Below are positions 8,991-17,448 of a DNA stretch of 44,999 nt, piece after piece (position 1 is the first letter of the stretch; each line of letters begins with the position of its first letter). Below the pieces are notes generated by a model. That model was given only the letters and a program-made list of their open reading frames with translations, did not search any database and was not told the DNA's origin. The position numbers were made by a program, and so were the translations under genes. Source of the stretch: Myxococcota bacterium (GTDB lineage: Bacteria > Myxococcota > Kuafuiibacteriia > Kuafuiibacteriales > Kuafuiibacteriaceae); the NCBI GenBank assembly GCA_028289325.1, contig JANQQN010000582.1:1-44999 (forward strand), read 5' to 3'.

Positions 8991-9815
8991 TCAGCGGCCG
9001 TCAAACGATAGACGTACGTCGCCGTCGCTGGTCGTGGCCTCCAACAAACCCCCGCCTCCGTTAACCGTGCCTTCGACGTGACCGGTGCGGTTCTTGCCTT
9101 CGAAGGCGACCGCACCGCGCATTTGCACTTCTTCCCCGCGCAGCTTGACCTTCAGGCCTGCGCCTTCGCCGACCCGGATCGTGATGTCTCCGTCGGACGT
9201 CTTGAGCTTCGTGCTGTCCGCGGTGATGCCTTTCGTTCGAATGTCGCCGTCGGCGGTCTCCAGGACGATGGACGCCACGCGCGCGTTCTTGAGAACGATG
9301 TCGCCGTCCGAAGTCCGCGCCGACGCGGATCGCCCAGAAACCTTGGCGATACGGATATCACCGTCAGCGCTGAGCGCGGTCACGGTCCCGTTGGCGCGCT
9401 CGATGGCGATGTCGCCATCTTTCGTTCGCGCGTCGATGTCGAACCGCTCGGGGGTCTTGATGCGAATGGTCATGCCGAAGCCTCGACGGTAGTCCAACAT
9501 GCCGTCCGACCGCGGGCGCCGGGAACGAACGCGGACCACCTCGCCGTCCGAGTCGGCCTTGAAGGCCAGCTTCTTGAAGGTTTCGCGGGCCCAGTCGACA
9601 TCCGACGAACGGACCTCGACTTCGATCTCGACGCCGTTCGCCGAGCCCCCGGAGACCACGATGTCCGCGTCGTCGACGTCCACGTCGAGCATCCCGCCGG
9701 CCCCTACGGCGAGGCGTTTCGTTTCGACGGTGGTGCGGCCCCAGTCGCCGGCCGACGCGGTGGAGACGGTCAGCGCGCACAGCAAGAATCCAACTGCGAT
9801 CGATTTCGTAGCCAT
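8991..9815 (-). CDS. Exported DUF4097-like beta-repeat protein with DGDI motifs
   Basis: This 274-residue protein starts at ATG 9815, giving a good signal peptide (MATKSIAVGFLLCALTVSTASA, cleavage before GDWG). ATG 9827, four codons upstream, is an alternative. The mature part is a series of short beta strands with six copies of a (T/S/A)DGD(I/V) motif spaced about 17-60 residues apart between about residues 130 and 270. This is the pattern of DUF4097 / putative auto-transporter adhesin-like beta-solenoid proteins found in bacterial envelopes. Function in that family is not established. Acidic DGD loops could bind divalent cations, but that is inference. No lipobox is present, so it is probably periplasmic or surface-exposed. 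It is divergent from the PLP enzyme gene, with about 180 bases between them. Confidence 0.78.
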   Translation of the reverse strand: MATKSIAVGFLLCALTVSTASAGDWGRTTVETKRLAVGAGGMLDVDVDDADIVVSGGSANGVEIEVEVRSSDVDWARETFKKLAFKADSDGEVVRVRSRRPRSDGMLDYRRGFGMTIRIKTPERFDIDARTKDGDIAIERANGTVTALSADGDIRIAKVSGRSASARTSDGDIVLKNARVASIVLETADGDIRTKGITADSTKLKTSDGDITIRVGEGAGLKVKLRGEEVQMRGAVAFEGKNRTGHVEGTVNGGGGLLEATTSDGDVRLSFDGR

Positions 9816-9994
9816 GACTATGCTCATGAACCGAGTGATCCGGGCGCGCAAGTGCAAGCCCGAACCTGCACAGGCGCAGTCGATGGCCTTCAGTCATCTC
9901 GGTCGGATCCGAAGTCGTGGCGGGCGCCCCGGAGAATGCAGGTTTAATTGCGGCGCGGTCCGATGGTGTCGGCCAACAGCGCCGGTCGGCGTTG

Positions 9995-11206
9995 ATGACG
10001 AGCATCCACCGCGGTTACGCTCGCTTTACATTGGCCGAGAAACACTCCCTCACGACCACCGCGCTTCACGCCGACCGCAGCCTCGAGACGGCATCGGGAA
10101 TCGCCCCACCGATCATGCAGTCGGTGACTCACCGAGCCGACGGCGCCGAAGACTTCGCGCGGCGGGCGACGGACCCTCTGTACGACGAGTTCTACGCGCG
10201 GCACGGCAACCCCACCAGCTCCCGCATCGCGAAGGTGGTCGCGGATCTGGAGGGGGCGGAGGCCGGCATCATGTTCGCTTCGGGGATGGCCGCGATCAGC
10301 ACCGCAGTGCTGGCCCACGTGCGGGCCGGCGATCACGTGGTGGCGCAAGTGAGCCATTACATCAGCACCACCCACCTGATGACGAAGTTTCTGCCCCGTT
10401 TCGGCGTCGAAGTGACACAGGTCGACCAGCGCTCCGTCGACGCGTTCGCGGCGGCGCTTCGCCCGAATACGCGAGTGGTCATGACCGAGACTCCGGTGAA
10501 CCCAACGATGCAGCTGACCGACCTGGCGGGGGTGGCTCAACTTACGGAAGGTCGAGACGTCGTGACGATCTGCGACAACACCTTTGCGTCGCCCTTCAAT
10601 CAGCGACCGATCGAGCTCGGTGTCGACGTCGTTTGCCACTCGGCCACCAAGTACATCGGCGGACACCATGACCTTCTCGCGGGGTGCGTCGTGGGGGCGC
10701 GCGCGACGGTGGAGCGGGTCTGGGACACCAGCATGACCCTCGGCAACCAGCCCGCGCCGTTCAACGCGTGGCTCGCGCTCAGGGGGGTCAGGACCTTGTC
10801 GCTTCGAATTGGCCAGCACAACGCGAACGCGACGGCGGTGGCCAACTATCTCGCCACGCACCCCAAGGTCGAAGAGGTGCATTACCCCGGTTTGGCCACC
10901 CATCCTCAGCACGACCTCGCTCGGCGTCAGATGACGGGCTTTGGTGGTCTTTTGACCTTCGTTCTCAAGGGTGGATACGAAGCGGGGGTTCGTTTCCTCC
11001 GGGGGACCGAGTTGATCCAGAACGCGGGCAGTCTGGGCGGGGTGGATTCATTGGCCATCCAGCCGGCGGCGATGTGGGGAGGGCGCCTTCCGCCAGAAGT
11101 GATCGCCGAGCAGGGTTTGGCGCCGGGAATGATTCGACTCGCAACCGGTCTCGAGCAAACCGACGAGCTTCTGGCGGACGTCGACCGAGGGCTGGCCGCG
11201 GCCTGA
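9995..11206 (+). CDS. Cys/Met metabolism PLP-dependent enzyme (cystathionine gamma-synthase/lyase family)
   Basis: This is a 403-residue protein, the family's usual length. ATG 9995 is used; the frame is open about 26 codons further upstream but that part looks non-coding. Family landmarks are visible: FYARHGNPT (phosphate-cup Tyr/Arg region), FASGMAAIST, CDNTFASP (Asp contacting the pyridine nitrogen), the PLP lysine Lys219 in HSATKYIGGHHD, and a C-terminal MIRLATGLEQTDELL. The usual YGGT segment near 121-125 reads HYISTT, so the substrate cannot be assigned. Cystathionine gamma-synthase, gamma-lyase, methionine gamma-lyase and O-acyl-homoserine sulfhydrylase are all possible. Neighbours give no help: the gene stands alone between envelope genes and a signalling cluster. 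It is cytoplasmic. Confidence 0.9.
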   Translation: MTSIHRGYARFTLAEKHSLTTTALHADRSLETASGIAPPIMQSVTHRADGAEDFARRATDPLYDEFYARHGNPTSSRIAKVVADLEGAEAGIMFASGMAAISTAVLAHVRAGDHVVAQVSHYISTTHLMTKFLPRFGVEVTQVDQRSVDAFAAALRPNTRVVMTETPVNPTMQLTDLAGVAQLTEGRDVVTICDNTFASPFNQRPIELGVDVVCHSATKYIGGHHDLLAGCVVGARATVERVWDTSMTLGNQPAPFNAWLALRGVRTLSLRIGQHNANATAVANYLATHPKVEEVHYPGLATHPQHDLARRQMTGFGGLLTFVLKGGYEAGVRFLRGTELIQNAGSLGGVDSLAIQPAAMWGGRLPPEVIAEQGLAPGMIRLATGLEQTDELLADVDRGLAAA

Positions 11207-11293
11207 CTCAGTCTTTGCCCCAACGGCACCGCGTTTGTGACATCCGCCAGCGGCGGATTTCAGCGCTTCGCTCAAGCGCCGAATACGACGTCG

Positions 11294-13687
11294 ATGCCCG
11301 AACATCCAGGTGTTGGCGAGTCGCTGGCGGGCCGTGATGTGGGGCCCATCGGCGATGATCGGGCCCGGTGGGGTCCGGCGATCCATGCTGGGATTGCCAT
11401 CGCCGTCGTCGAGACGAGCCAGGAGCACGTCTGGTGCAACGAGCCTTACGGGCGTTTTATCGGAAGGCCCGCCGGCGAGGTGGTGGGGATCAAGCTCGCG
11501 GATGCGCTCGGTGATCCGGCAGACCTGTCAGCGGGGTGGGAGAACGTCGTCGCCGGTCACCGACTCGCCTTCGAGGTATGCTTAACCGCGCTTAGCGGCG
11601 ACATTCGATATGGGCTCGTCGACGTCAACCGATTCGAAGACGAGGTCGGATTTCGAGTCGTGGTTTCGATTCAAGACCAAACTGCGGCCCGGCACGCGCT
11701 CACCGACCTGCAGCGGTACTACAGCATGGTCGCCTACAGCATGGACGCGATCATCAGTCTCGACCCCTCGGGAAACGTCGCAACCTGGAATGCAGGGGCT
11801 CAAAACCTCTACGGGTACACCGCCGACGAGATCCTCGGACACGCGTTGACCACGCTTTCGGTTGGCGAATCGGAGTCCTTTCTCGCGGATCTCGCCGGTC
11901 GGGTCATGGACGGAGAGGTAGTGGAGGGGGAAGTCCAGCAGCGTTGTCGCAACGGGACGGAGCTGTGGGTTAGCACGCAGGCTTCGCCGATCTACCACCG
12001 GGTGGAAGGAATCAGCGGGGTCCTGCTCATCGCGCGTGACGTAACCCACCGGCGGGAGATGGAGGAAGAACTCCGGGCCGCGAAAACCAAGGCTGAGGAG
12101 GCGGCGGTGGCCAAGAGCCGATTCCTCGCCAATATGAGCCATGAGATCCGGACACCGATGAACGGCATCTTGGGCATGACGGATCTGCTGCTCGATACTT
12201 CGCTGAGCACCGAACAGCTACAGTACGCGGAGACGGTCAAGACCAGCGGCGTTACGCTGCTCGAGCTGATCAACGACATCCTGGACTTTTCCAAGATCGA
12301 GGCTGGCCACCTGGAGCTGGAGTCCATCCCCTTCGACGTGACCGAGACGCTCGACGGCGTGCTGGACGTCATGGCTCAGCCGGCGGCTCGAAAGGGTTTG
12401 GAGCTCACCGGCTTCGCCGACCTCGACGTGCCGTCAATGCTGGTCGGGGATCCGGGGCGGCTTCGGCAGGTTCTTCTGAATCTCACCAACAACGCGGTCA
12501 AGTTCACAAGCGAAGGTGGGGTTGCACTGCGGGTGCAACGGGCGGACGGACGGCATCTTCGCTTCGAGGTCGAGGACTCGGGGATCGGGATCCCTCAGAG
12601 CCGCCGGCGCCGGCTGTTCAAAGCGTTCAGCCAGGTCGACGCGTCTACGACGCGGCGGTTCGGCGGCACGGGGCTGGGGTTGGCGATCTGCCGGGAGCTG
12701 GTCGAGATCATGGGAGGCTCTTTGGCCGTCGATTCCGAAGAAGGAGTGGGCTCGACCTTCTGGTTCACGCTCGAGCTCCTGGAGGCCACTGCGGGCGCCG
12801 TCGATTCCCGCGGGGACGATGCAAGATGGTCGACGCCGCGTCTCGATGGCCATCGCATCCTCATCGTCGACGACTCGGTGGAGAGTCGGCGCATCCTTCG
12901 AAAATACTGTGAAGCGTGGGGGGCGGAGGTGGTTACAGCGCCCGATGGCGCCGCCGCAACCAGCGCGATGACCGAGGCGTTGGACGCCGGCGTCCCGTTC
13001 ACCATCGCCCTCCTGGACCACGGACTGGGGGCGCATACCGGCTTGATGCTGGGTCGACGATGGCGCGAAGAAGGGCCGAAGACCCCGATGTCGATGACCT
13101 TGATGGCCTCCTACGCCGACAGCGATGCCGCGAAAGAGGCCGTCAACAGCGGCTTCGACGGGTACCTGATGAAGCCGATCAAGCGAGCCGCGCTGGCGGA
13201 GCAGTTGAAGCTGGCTCTCGGCTCAGGCCGACGCCCAGCTCTCGCCGAGCGCCGGTCCGCGTTCGACGGGCATGGGGTCAGCGATCAACGCCGGCAGCAG
13301 ACGCTGATCCTCGTGGTGGAAGACAACGTCGTCAATCAGAAGGTCACGCTCGGTATGCTCCGCCGCCTCGGCTACCCCGCTGTGATCGCCCCCGACGGTG
13401 CGGCGGCGGTGAAGATGTTCAGCGAACGCCCGTACGACGTCGTGCTCATGGATTGCCAAATGCCCCGCATGGATGGCTATCAAGCGACGGCGGTTCTGCG
13501 GTCGCTCAACCGGGCGGGGGCCCGGGTGCCGATCGTGGCGATGACCGCCAACGCGATGGTCGGAGATCGTGAAGCCTGCATGGCCGCGGGCATGGACTAC
13601 TATCTGTCCAAGCCGATATCGGTTCAGTCGTTGTGTTCCGTCTTGGAGCAAGTTCTGAGTTCGGGTCGGGTCGAGCACGCGGGATGA
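11294..13687 (+). CDS. Hybrid sensor histidine kinase PAS-PAS-HisKA-HATPase-REC-REC
   Basis: This is about 797 residues from ATG 11294; an in-frame GTG at 11237 is an alternative, and neither has a strong ribosome-binding site. Two PAS domains lie at about 25-130 and 140-255. The dimerisation/phosphoacceptor helix is FLANMSHEIRTPMNG (His283). The ATPase domain shows the N box (LNLTNNAVKF) and G boxes (DSGIGIP, GGTGLGL). Two receivers follow: the first with Asp575 (ALLDHGL) and Lys627, the second with a textbook VEDNxxNQK start, Asp720 (LMDCQMPRMDG) and KP. No membrane helix is seen, so it is a soluble sensor. There is no HPt domain, so phosphate must leave through another protein, possibly the lone receiver downstream. 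A terminator follows its stop codon. Confidence 0.92.
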   Translation: MPEHPGVGESLAGRDVGPIGDDRARWGPAIHAGIAIAVVETSQEHVWCNEPYGRFIGRPAGEVVGIKLADALGDPADLSAGWENVVAGHRLAFEVCLTALSGDIRYGLVDVNRFEDEVGFRVVVSIQDQTAARHALTDLQRYYSMVAYSMDAIISLDPSGNVATWNAGAQNLYGYTADEILGHALTTLSVGESESFLADLAGRVMDGEVVEGEVQQRCRNGTELWVSTQASPIYHRVEGISGVLLIARDVTHRREMEEELRAAKTKAEEAAVAKSRFLANMSHEIRTPMNGILGMTDLLLDTSLSTEQLQYAETVKTSGVTLLELINDILDFSKIEAGHLELESIPFDVTETLDGVLDVMAQPAARKGLELTGFADLDVPSMLVGDPGRLRQVLLNLTNNAVKFTSEGGVALRVQRADGRHLRFEVEDSGIGIPQSRRRRLFKAFSQVDASTTRRFGGTGLGLAICRELVEIMGGSLAVDSEEGVGSTFWFTLELLEATAGAVDSRGDDARWSTPRLDGHRILIVDDSVESRRILRKYCEAWGAEVVTAPDGAAATSAMTEALDAGVPFTIALLDHGLGAHTGLMLGRRWREEGPKTPMSMTLMASYADSDAAKEAVNSGFDGYLMKPIKRAALAEQLKLALGSGRRPALAERRSAFDGHGVSDQRRQQTLILVVEDNVVNQKVTLGMLRRLGYPAVIAPDGAAAVKMFSERPYDVVLMDCQMPRMDGYQATAVLRSLNRAGARVPIVAMTANAMVGDREACMAAGMDYYLSKPISVQSLCSVLEQVLSSGRVEHAG

Positions 13688-13724
13688 CTCCGTCGCAGCG
13701 TCCGATCCGACCGGGTCATTTTTT
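13685..13724 (+). terminator. Rho-independent terminator after the hybrid kinase gene
   Basis: The hairpin starts at the kinase stop codon. The left arm 13685-13695 (TGACTCCGTCG) pairs with the right arm 13708-13718 (CGACCGGGTCA) with one C-C mismatch and one G-T wobble. The loop is 12 bases, and six T (13719-13724) follow directly. T6 is rare in this GC-rich window. This separates the hybrid kinase from the receiver gene at 13870, which then needs its own promoter in the 145-base gap. Confidence 0.75.
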
Positions 13725-13869
13725 CATGCACCGGTCGTCCTGACCTGATCTTCCTGCCCTCGCCGACCGAACCTCCCGCCATCGGGAATGGTCCGGCAAT
13801 TGCTCAGTGGGCCACGTGAACGGTCTGGCGGCGGCGTGAGCCTTCGCTGGCACGAGGAAGGAAATTCGC

Positions 13870-14295
13870 ATGCAAGCGTTGCAGAGCAAACCGGGAGCGT
13901 CGTCAGTCCTGGGCGGACCGGATTCGAAGATCGAGCATTCAGGCTCCCGGAGGGCGCTCGTTGTTGAGGACGAGCCGATCCTGCGCCAGCACATCGCCCG
14001 CATCCTCAGCCGGAGGGGATTTGTGGTCGATCAGTCCTCGGAGGGCAGTAGTGCGCTCGGATTGCTCTCGAAGGGGGACTACGACGTCGTGATCACCGAT
14101 CTCGTTCTTCCCCGGGGGAGCGGGCTCGATGTCGTCGCGTTTGCATGCGACGGCCGCGAGCCGAGCGCTGTGGTCCTCATCACCGGCTATTTGAGCGCTG
14201 ATGTCGGCCGGCGGGCGTTCGTGGCGGGGGCCACGGACTTTCTCGAGAAGCCCTTCACCCGAGAGCGGCTCCTTCGAACCCTTCCCCAGGCATAG
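13870..14295 (+). CDS. Single-domain response regulator (receiver only)
   Basis: This 141-residue protein starts at ATG 13870 with a good ribosome-binding site (GAGGAAGG, about 7 bases upstream). An N-terminal extension of about 27 residues precedes a complete receiver domain: acidic pair in VVEDEP (Glu33, Asp34), phosphoacceptor Asp77 (VITDLVLPRGSG), Thr105 (LITGY) and Lys127 (LEKPF). There is no output domain, so it acts by protein contact or as a phosphate shuttle. It sits between the hybrid kinase, which has no HPt, and the diguanylate cyclase, so it could link either. It is transcribed separately from the kinase because of the terminator. Confidence 0.88.
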   Translation: MQALQSKPGASSVLGGPDSKIEHSGSRRALVVEDEPILRQHIARILSRRGFVVDQSSEGSSALGLLSKGDYDVVITDLVLPRGSGLDVVAFACDGREPSAVVLITGYLSADVGRRAFVAGATDFLEKPFTRERLLRTLPQA

Positions 14296-14427
14296 TCTCT
14301 CAATACTGAACTCAGCAGTCATCGCATGGGGCTCGCAGGCTGTGGAATCCGGCGGCGTGGCCGATGTTCTCAGTGAGTAGATCGGCTGGCATGGACCTCG
14401 GTTCGTCGGTCGGGTGCTGCGTAGACG

Positions 14428-16605
14428 ATGGGGCCGGGTCGAGTAGCCGAGTCATTGGTGGAGTCCATGGCCGACGCCGCGGTGTTGCTTACTCCGCAGC
14501 TGTCGCCGGTCTGCTACAATCGATCGTTTGCGGAGGCGACGGGGCTCCGGCCCCGTAAGGTCGCGGCGGAGCTTGTAGAGCGGTCGGTGTTCGATCTGCT
14601 AGGCAACACCGACAAGTCCGATGCGAAACACGCTCAGGAGGCGCTGCGGAGCGGGGTCCCGATTCATCTGGGCGAAATGGACGTCCTCAATGCGAGCGGT
14701 GACCGCTTCGTCATGATGCAGTCGTTTCTTCCCATCGCCGACGAAGCCGGGGGGGCGGTCGGCGTGGTCGCGGTGTTCCGAGACCATAGCAACGAGGCTC
14801 GCGTACAGCTGCGCTACAAAGAGTTGCTTCGCCTGGAGCAGGCCCGGGCTGAAGAGCTCGAGAATCGGGTGGCGGAACGAACCCAGCAGCTGTCGGCCGC
14901 TCTCGAAGAAGTCACTCGCCTATCGACCTACGATCCGTTGACCAAGCTGTGCAACCGACGTGCCTTTGACGACAAGGCGCGCAGTGCGTGGCAGGGCGCC
15001 ACGGACGGATCAGGGCTGGCGGTGATGATCTGCGATCTCGACCACTTCAAGCGGGTCAACGATGAGTACGGTCACCAAGCCGGTGATCGGGTCCTCGTGG
15101 CCACTGCGGAGGCGCTGGTGGCGTCGGTGCGACCGACCGACGTCGTCGCCCGCTTCGGCGGGGAGGAGTTCGTGGTCCTCCTGACCGGCGCCCTCGACGG
15201 GCAGCACGTCGCCCGGGTCGCTGAGCGCTGCGCAGAGGCGATTCGGGCCTTGCCGATCCCCGCCCTCATCCCGGGGGCGGCGCGGCGTCAAACCATCAGC
15301 ATCGGGGTCATGAAGTACGCCGAAGGCGTCAAGTCGATCGACGAGATGATCGCCAATGCGGACAAGGCGCTGTACGAGGCCAAACGGACCGGTCGCGATC
15401 GCGTGGTGTTCTTCGGCGAGGCGAGCGCGGAGCGCCCGAAGCAGAACGAAGACGTCAAGCCGCGGTTGTTGCTCGTGGATCCCGACGAGCGACGCGCACG
15501 CGCGCTCGCCGACCGGCTAGCCGAATGTTACTCCGTCGTGTCGTCGCCGAACGGTATCGAGGCCCTACGGTGCTGTGCTCGACAACCGTTCGACGTGATC
15601 CTCAGCGAGGAGGATACGGGCTCCGAGAGCGGGATCTCGTTCCTCCGCAAGTCTTTCGCATTTGCTCCCCATTCGGCTCGAGTTCTCGTCTTGGGGAGCG
15701 CCGACGCGTACCTGGCTATCCGGGCCACCAATGTGGGGCGGGTAGACCAGTTACTGCTGCGAGATGACAGCGAGTCCCATCTCATCGAAGCGCTCGAGCA
15801 CGCCCGGCTCAAGCTCGACCTGGCGGGGACCAAGCGCCTCGGCGGCGAACGCCAGGCCGAGCTGGTCGCCGTTCCCCAGCTCGAAGGTCTACAGGCGATC
15901 ATGAGGACTCGGGACCTGCCGTATGCCTACCAGCCGATCGTTCGAAGCGAAGACGGCCAGCGCATCGGCTTCGAGGCGTACGCCCGGCCCGAGACCCCCG
16001 GTTTTCTCACCCCCAAGCCCAATCCGCTCGCGCTGCTCGAAGTCGCCGAACGAATGGGGGCCCTGTGGGAGCTCGGCCGCATCGGCCGGGTGTCGATCTG
16101 TCGCGACATCACCGCTCTTCCGTCGGTGATGCTGGTGTTCATCAATCTCCACATCACCGAGCTGGCCAATGAGCAGCTTTACGAACACGGGCAGACGCTT
16201 CGCCACGCCAACCGGGTGGTCTTCGAGATCGCCGAATCGGCGGTGATCCGCGACGGGAGCCGGTTTCGCGAGCAGATAGGTCGGCTGCGAGGCATGGGCT
16301 ATCGGGTTGCGGTGGACGGGGTTGGGGCGAGCTACGCTGGGCTCGAGGCTTCGCTCGGTATCGAGGCGAACTTCTTGAAGATCGACATGGCGCTCACCCG
16401 TTCGATCGAGCGCTGGCAGATCAAGCAGCGATTAGTGAAGAGCATCATTGATCTTGCGGACCAAAACGGCATTCAGGTCATTGCGAAGGGCGTGGAGACG
16501 GCCGAGGAGGCCGCGACCCTCATAGAGCTGGGGTGTCGGTATCAGCAGGGCTTTTATTACGGGCGCCCCCGGCCCCTCTCTAGTTGGAGTGAGGATGCAG
16601 CTTAA
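14428..16605 (+). CDS. PAS-GGDEF-pseudoreceiver-degenerate EAL protein (probable diguanylate cyclase)
   Basis: This is a 725-residue protein. A PAS domain (about 8-125) and coiled coil (130-165) lead into a GGDEF domain (166-330) with intact GGEEF (244-248), the FKRVND metal/substrate segment and an RxxD inhibitory site (RPTD, 235-238) at the standard five-residue spacing. It should make c-di-GMP and be product-inhibited. A receiver-like domain (345-465) has Glu394 at the phosphoacceptor position and Arg in place of the conserved Lys. The EAL domain (about 485-725) keeps Glu516 (EAY in place of EAL), Asn573, Glu600/603, Asp630, Lys651 and Gln707. It has lost the second Asp of the DD pair (VDGVG, Gly631) and the Glu of AEGVE (AKGVE, Lys687), so it is probably not a phosphodiesterase. 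It overlaps the HDOD gene by 11 bases. Confidence 0.9.
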   Translation: MGPGRVAESLVESMADAAVLLTPQLSPVCYNRSFAEATGLRPRKVAAELVERSVFDLLGNTDKSDAKHAQEALRSGVPIHLGEMDVLNASGDRFVMMQSFLPIADEAGGAVGVVAVFRDHSNEARVQLRYKELLRLEQARAEELENRVAERTQQLSAALEEVTRLSTYDPLTKLCNRRAFDDKARSAWQGATDGSGLAVMICDLDHFKRVNDEYGHQAGDRVLVATAEALVASVRPTDVVARFGGEEFVVLLTGALDGQHVARVAERCAEAIRALPIPALIPGAARRQTISIGVMKYAEGVKSIDEMIANADKALYEAKRTGRDRVVFFGEASAERPKQNEDVKPRLLLVDPDERRARALADRLAECYSVVSSPNGIEALRCCARQPFDVILSEEDTGSESGISFLRKSFAFAPHSARVLVLGSADAYLAIRATNVGRVDQLLLRDDSESHLIEALEHARLKLDLAGTKRLGGERQAELVAVPQLEGLQAIMRTRDLPYAYQPIVRSEDGQRIGFEAYARPETPGFLTPKPNPLALLEVAERMGALWELGRIGRVSICRDITALPSVMLVFINLHITELANEQLYEHGQTLRHANRVVFEIAESAVIRDGSRFREQIGRLRGMGYRVAVDGVGASYAGLEASLGIEANFLKIDMALTRSIERWQIKQRLVKSIIDLADQNGIQVIAKGVETAEEAATLIELGCRYQQGFYYGRPRPLSSWSEDAA

Positions 16606-17410
16606 CAAAGCACTCGGCCGGGCCGAGGACATCAATCTGTTTCCCAGGAGCGCTCTGAAGATCCGAACCGTGGTGACGAGCCCCAGGACGTCATTCGAGG
16701 ACCTCGAACGGGCGGTGTCCATCGACCCTGCGCTGAGCGCACAGGTCCTGAAGGTGGCGAACTCACCCTACTTCGGGGTGTCTCGGCAGATTCGAGACCT
16801 GCGGCAAGCCTTGGTACTCATCGGCTACGAGGCGACTCGAGATCTCGCGCTCGCGCTGGCGCTGTTGACCTTGGCCCAGCAGGAGTCGGGACCGTCCTCC
16901 GCGTTGTACGACCACTCGCTCAGCGCCGCGCTCTGTGCGCGCCTATTGGCTGACAAGGCGTGCCCTCAGCTCGCCGGCGAGGCGTTCGTCGCTGGCTTGT
17001 TGCACGACCTTGGAAAGCTCATCGGGCGGCTCGTGCACGAATCAGCCGATGAGTACCCGTGGGCCGTCCAGTCCGACGAGGCGTCGTTGGCCCTAGAGCA
17101 GCAGGCGTGCGGTTTCACTCACGCCGAGCTGGGGGCCGCCTGCTTGGAGCGGTGGAACCTCGGCGAATCGACGTGTCTTGCCATTCGAAACCACCATCGC
17201 CCGATGGCCGACCCCGTCGAATCCGAGGCGGGGATCCTGGCCCGAGTCGTTCATCTCGCCAACGAGGTCGCTCACCGGCCGGTTCAGCCCTCCGATACGT
17301 GGGCTTCGGTCGTGCAGCGCCTGGCTCTCGATGCGCACCTGACCGTCGAGCAGGTCCAGGAAGCAGCCAAACAGGCGCCGAGCGCGAGTGAGAAGTTGGG
17401 GTTGGGTTAG
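16595..17410 (+). CDS. HDOD-domain signalling protein
   Basis: This is a 271-residue protein. ATG 16595 is chosen because GGAG at 16586-16589 gives good spacing; GTG 16589 would overlap that site. The HDOD domain fills residues about 10-210: NLFPRSALKI start, a DPALSAQVLKVANSPYFG helix, LRQALVLIGYEATRDLALALAL, and an HD-type GLLHDLGKLIG motif. A later NHH in CLAIRNHHRPM also fits. HDOD proteins usually lack enzyme activity and act as regulators in two-component and c-di-GMP circuits; that is family knowledge. The start lies inside the end of the GGDEF/EAL gene, so the two are translationally coupled and probably act together. It converges on the NtrC-type gene. Confidence 0.88.
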   Translation: MQLNKALGRAEDINLFPRSALKIRTVVTSPRTSFEDLERAVSIDPALSAQVLKVANSPYFGVSRQIRDLRQALVLIGYEATRDLALALALLTLAQQESGPSSALYDHSLSAALCARLLADKACPQLAGEAFVAGLLHDLGKLIGRLVHESADEYPWAVQSDEASLALEQQACGFTHAELGAACLERWNLGESTCLAIRNHHRPMADPVESEAGILARVVHLANEVAHRPVQPSDTWASVVQRLALDAHLTVEQVQEAAKQAPSASEKLGLG

Positions 17411-17428
17411 TAGACGGTCGGGCGAGCG

Positions 17429-17448
17429 GCAGGCCGAGATCAGCCTGC
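17429..17448. terminator. Short inverted repeat between convergent genes
   Basis: GCAGGC (17429-17434) and GCCTGC (17443-17448) form a 6-base stem with an 8-base loop in the 29-base gap between the HDOD gene and the convergent NtrC-type gene, running into the end of the latter. There is no T tract. It may be a weak bidirectional terminator. This is a placement-based guess. Confidence 0.3.

Noticed and set aside
13850..13880. TGGCACGA before the lone receiver gene as a sigma-54 -24 element
   Set aside because: The required GC of the -12 element is not at the right distance (GG-N10-GC fails), and the stretch overlaps the ribosome-binding site.
14380..14405. TGGCATGG before the GGDEF gene as a sigma-54 promoter
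   Set aside because: The base pair 10 after GG is not GC, so the consensus is not met.
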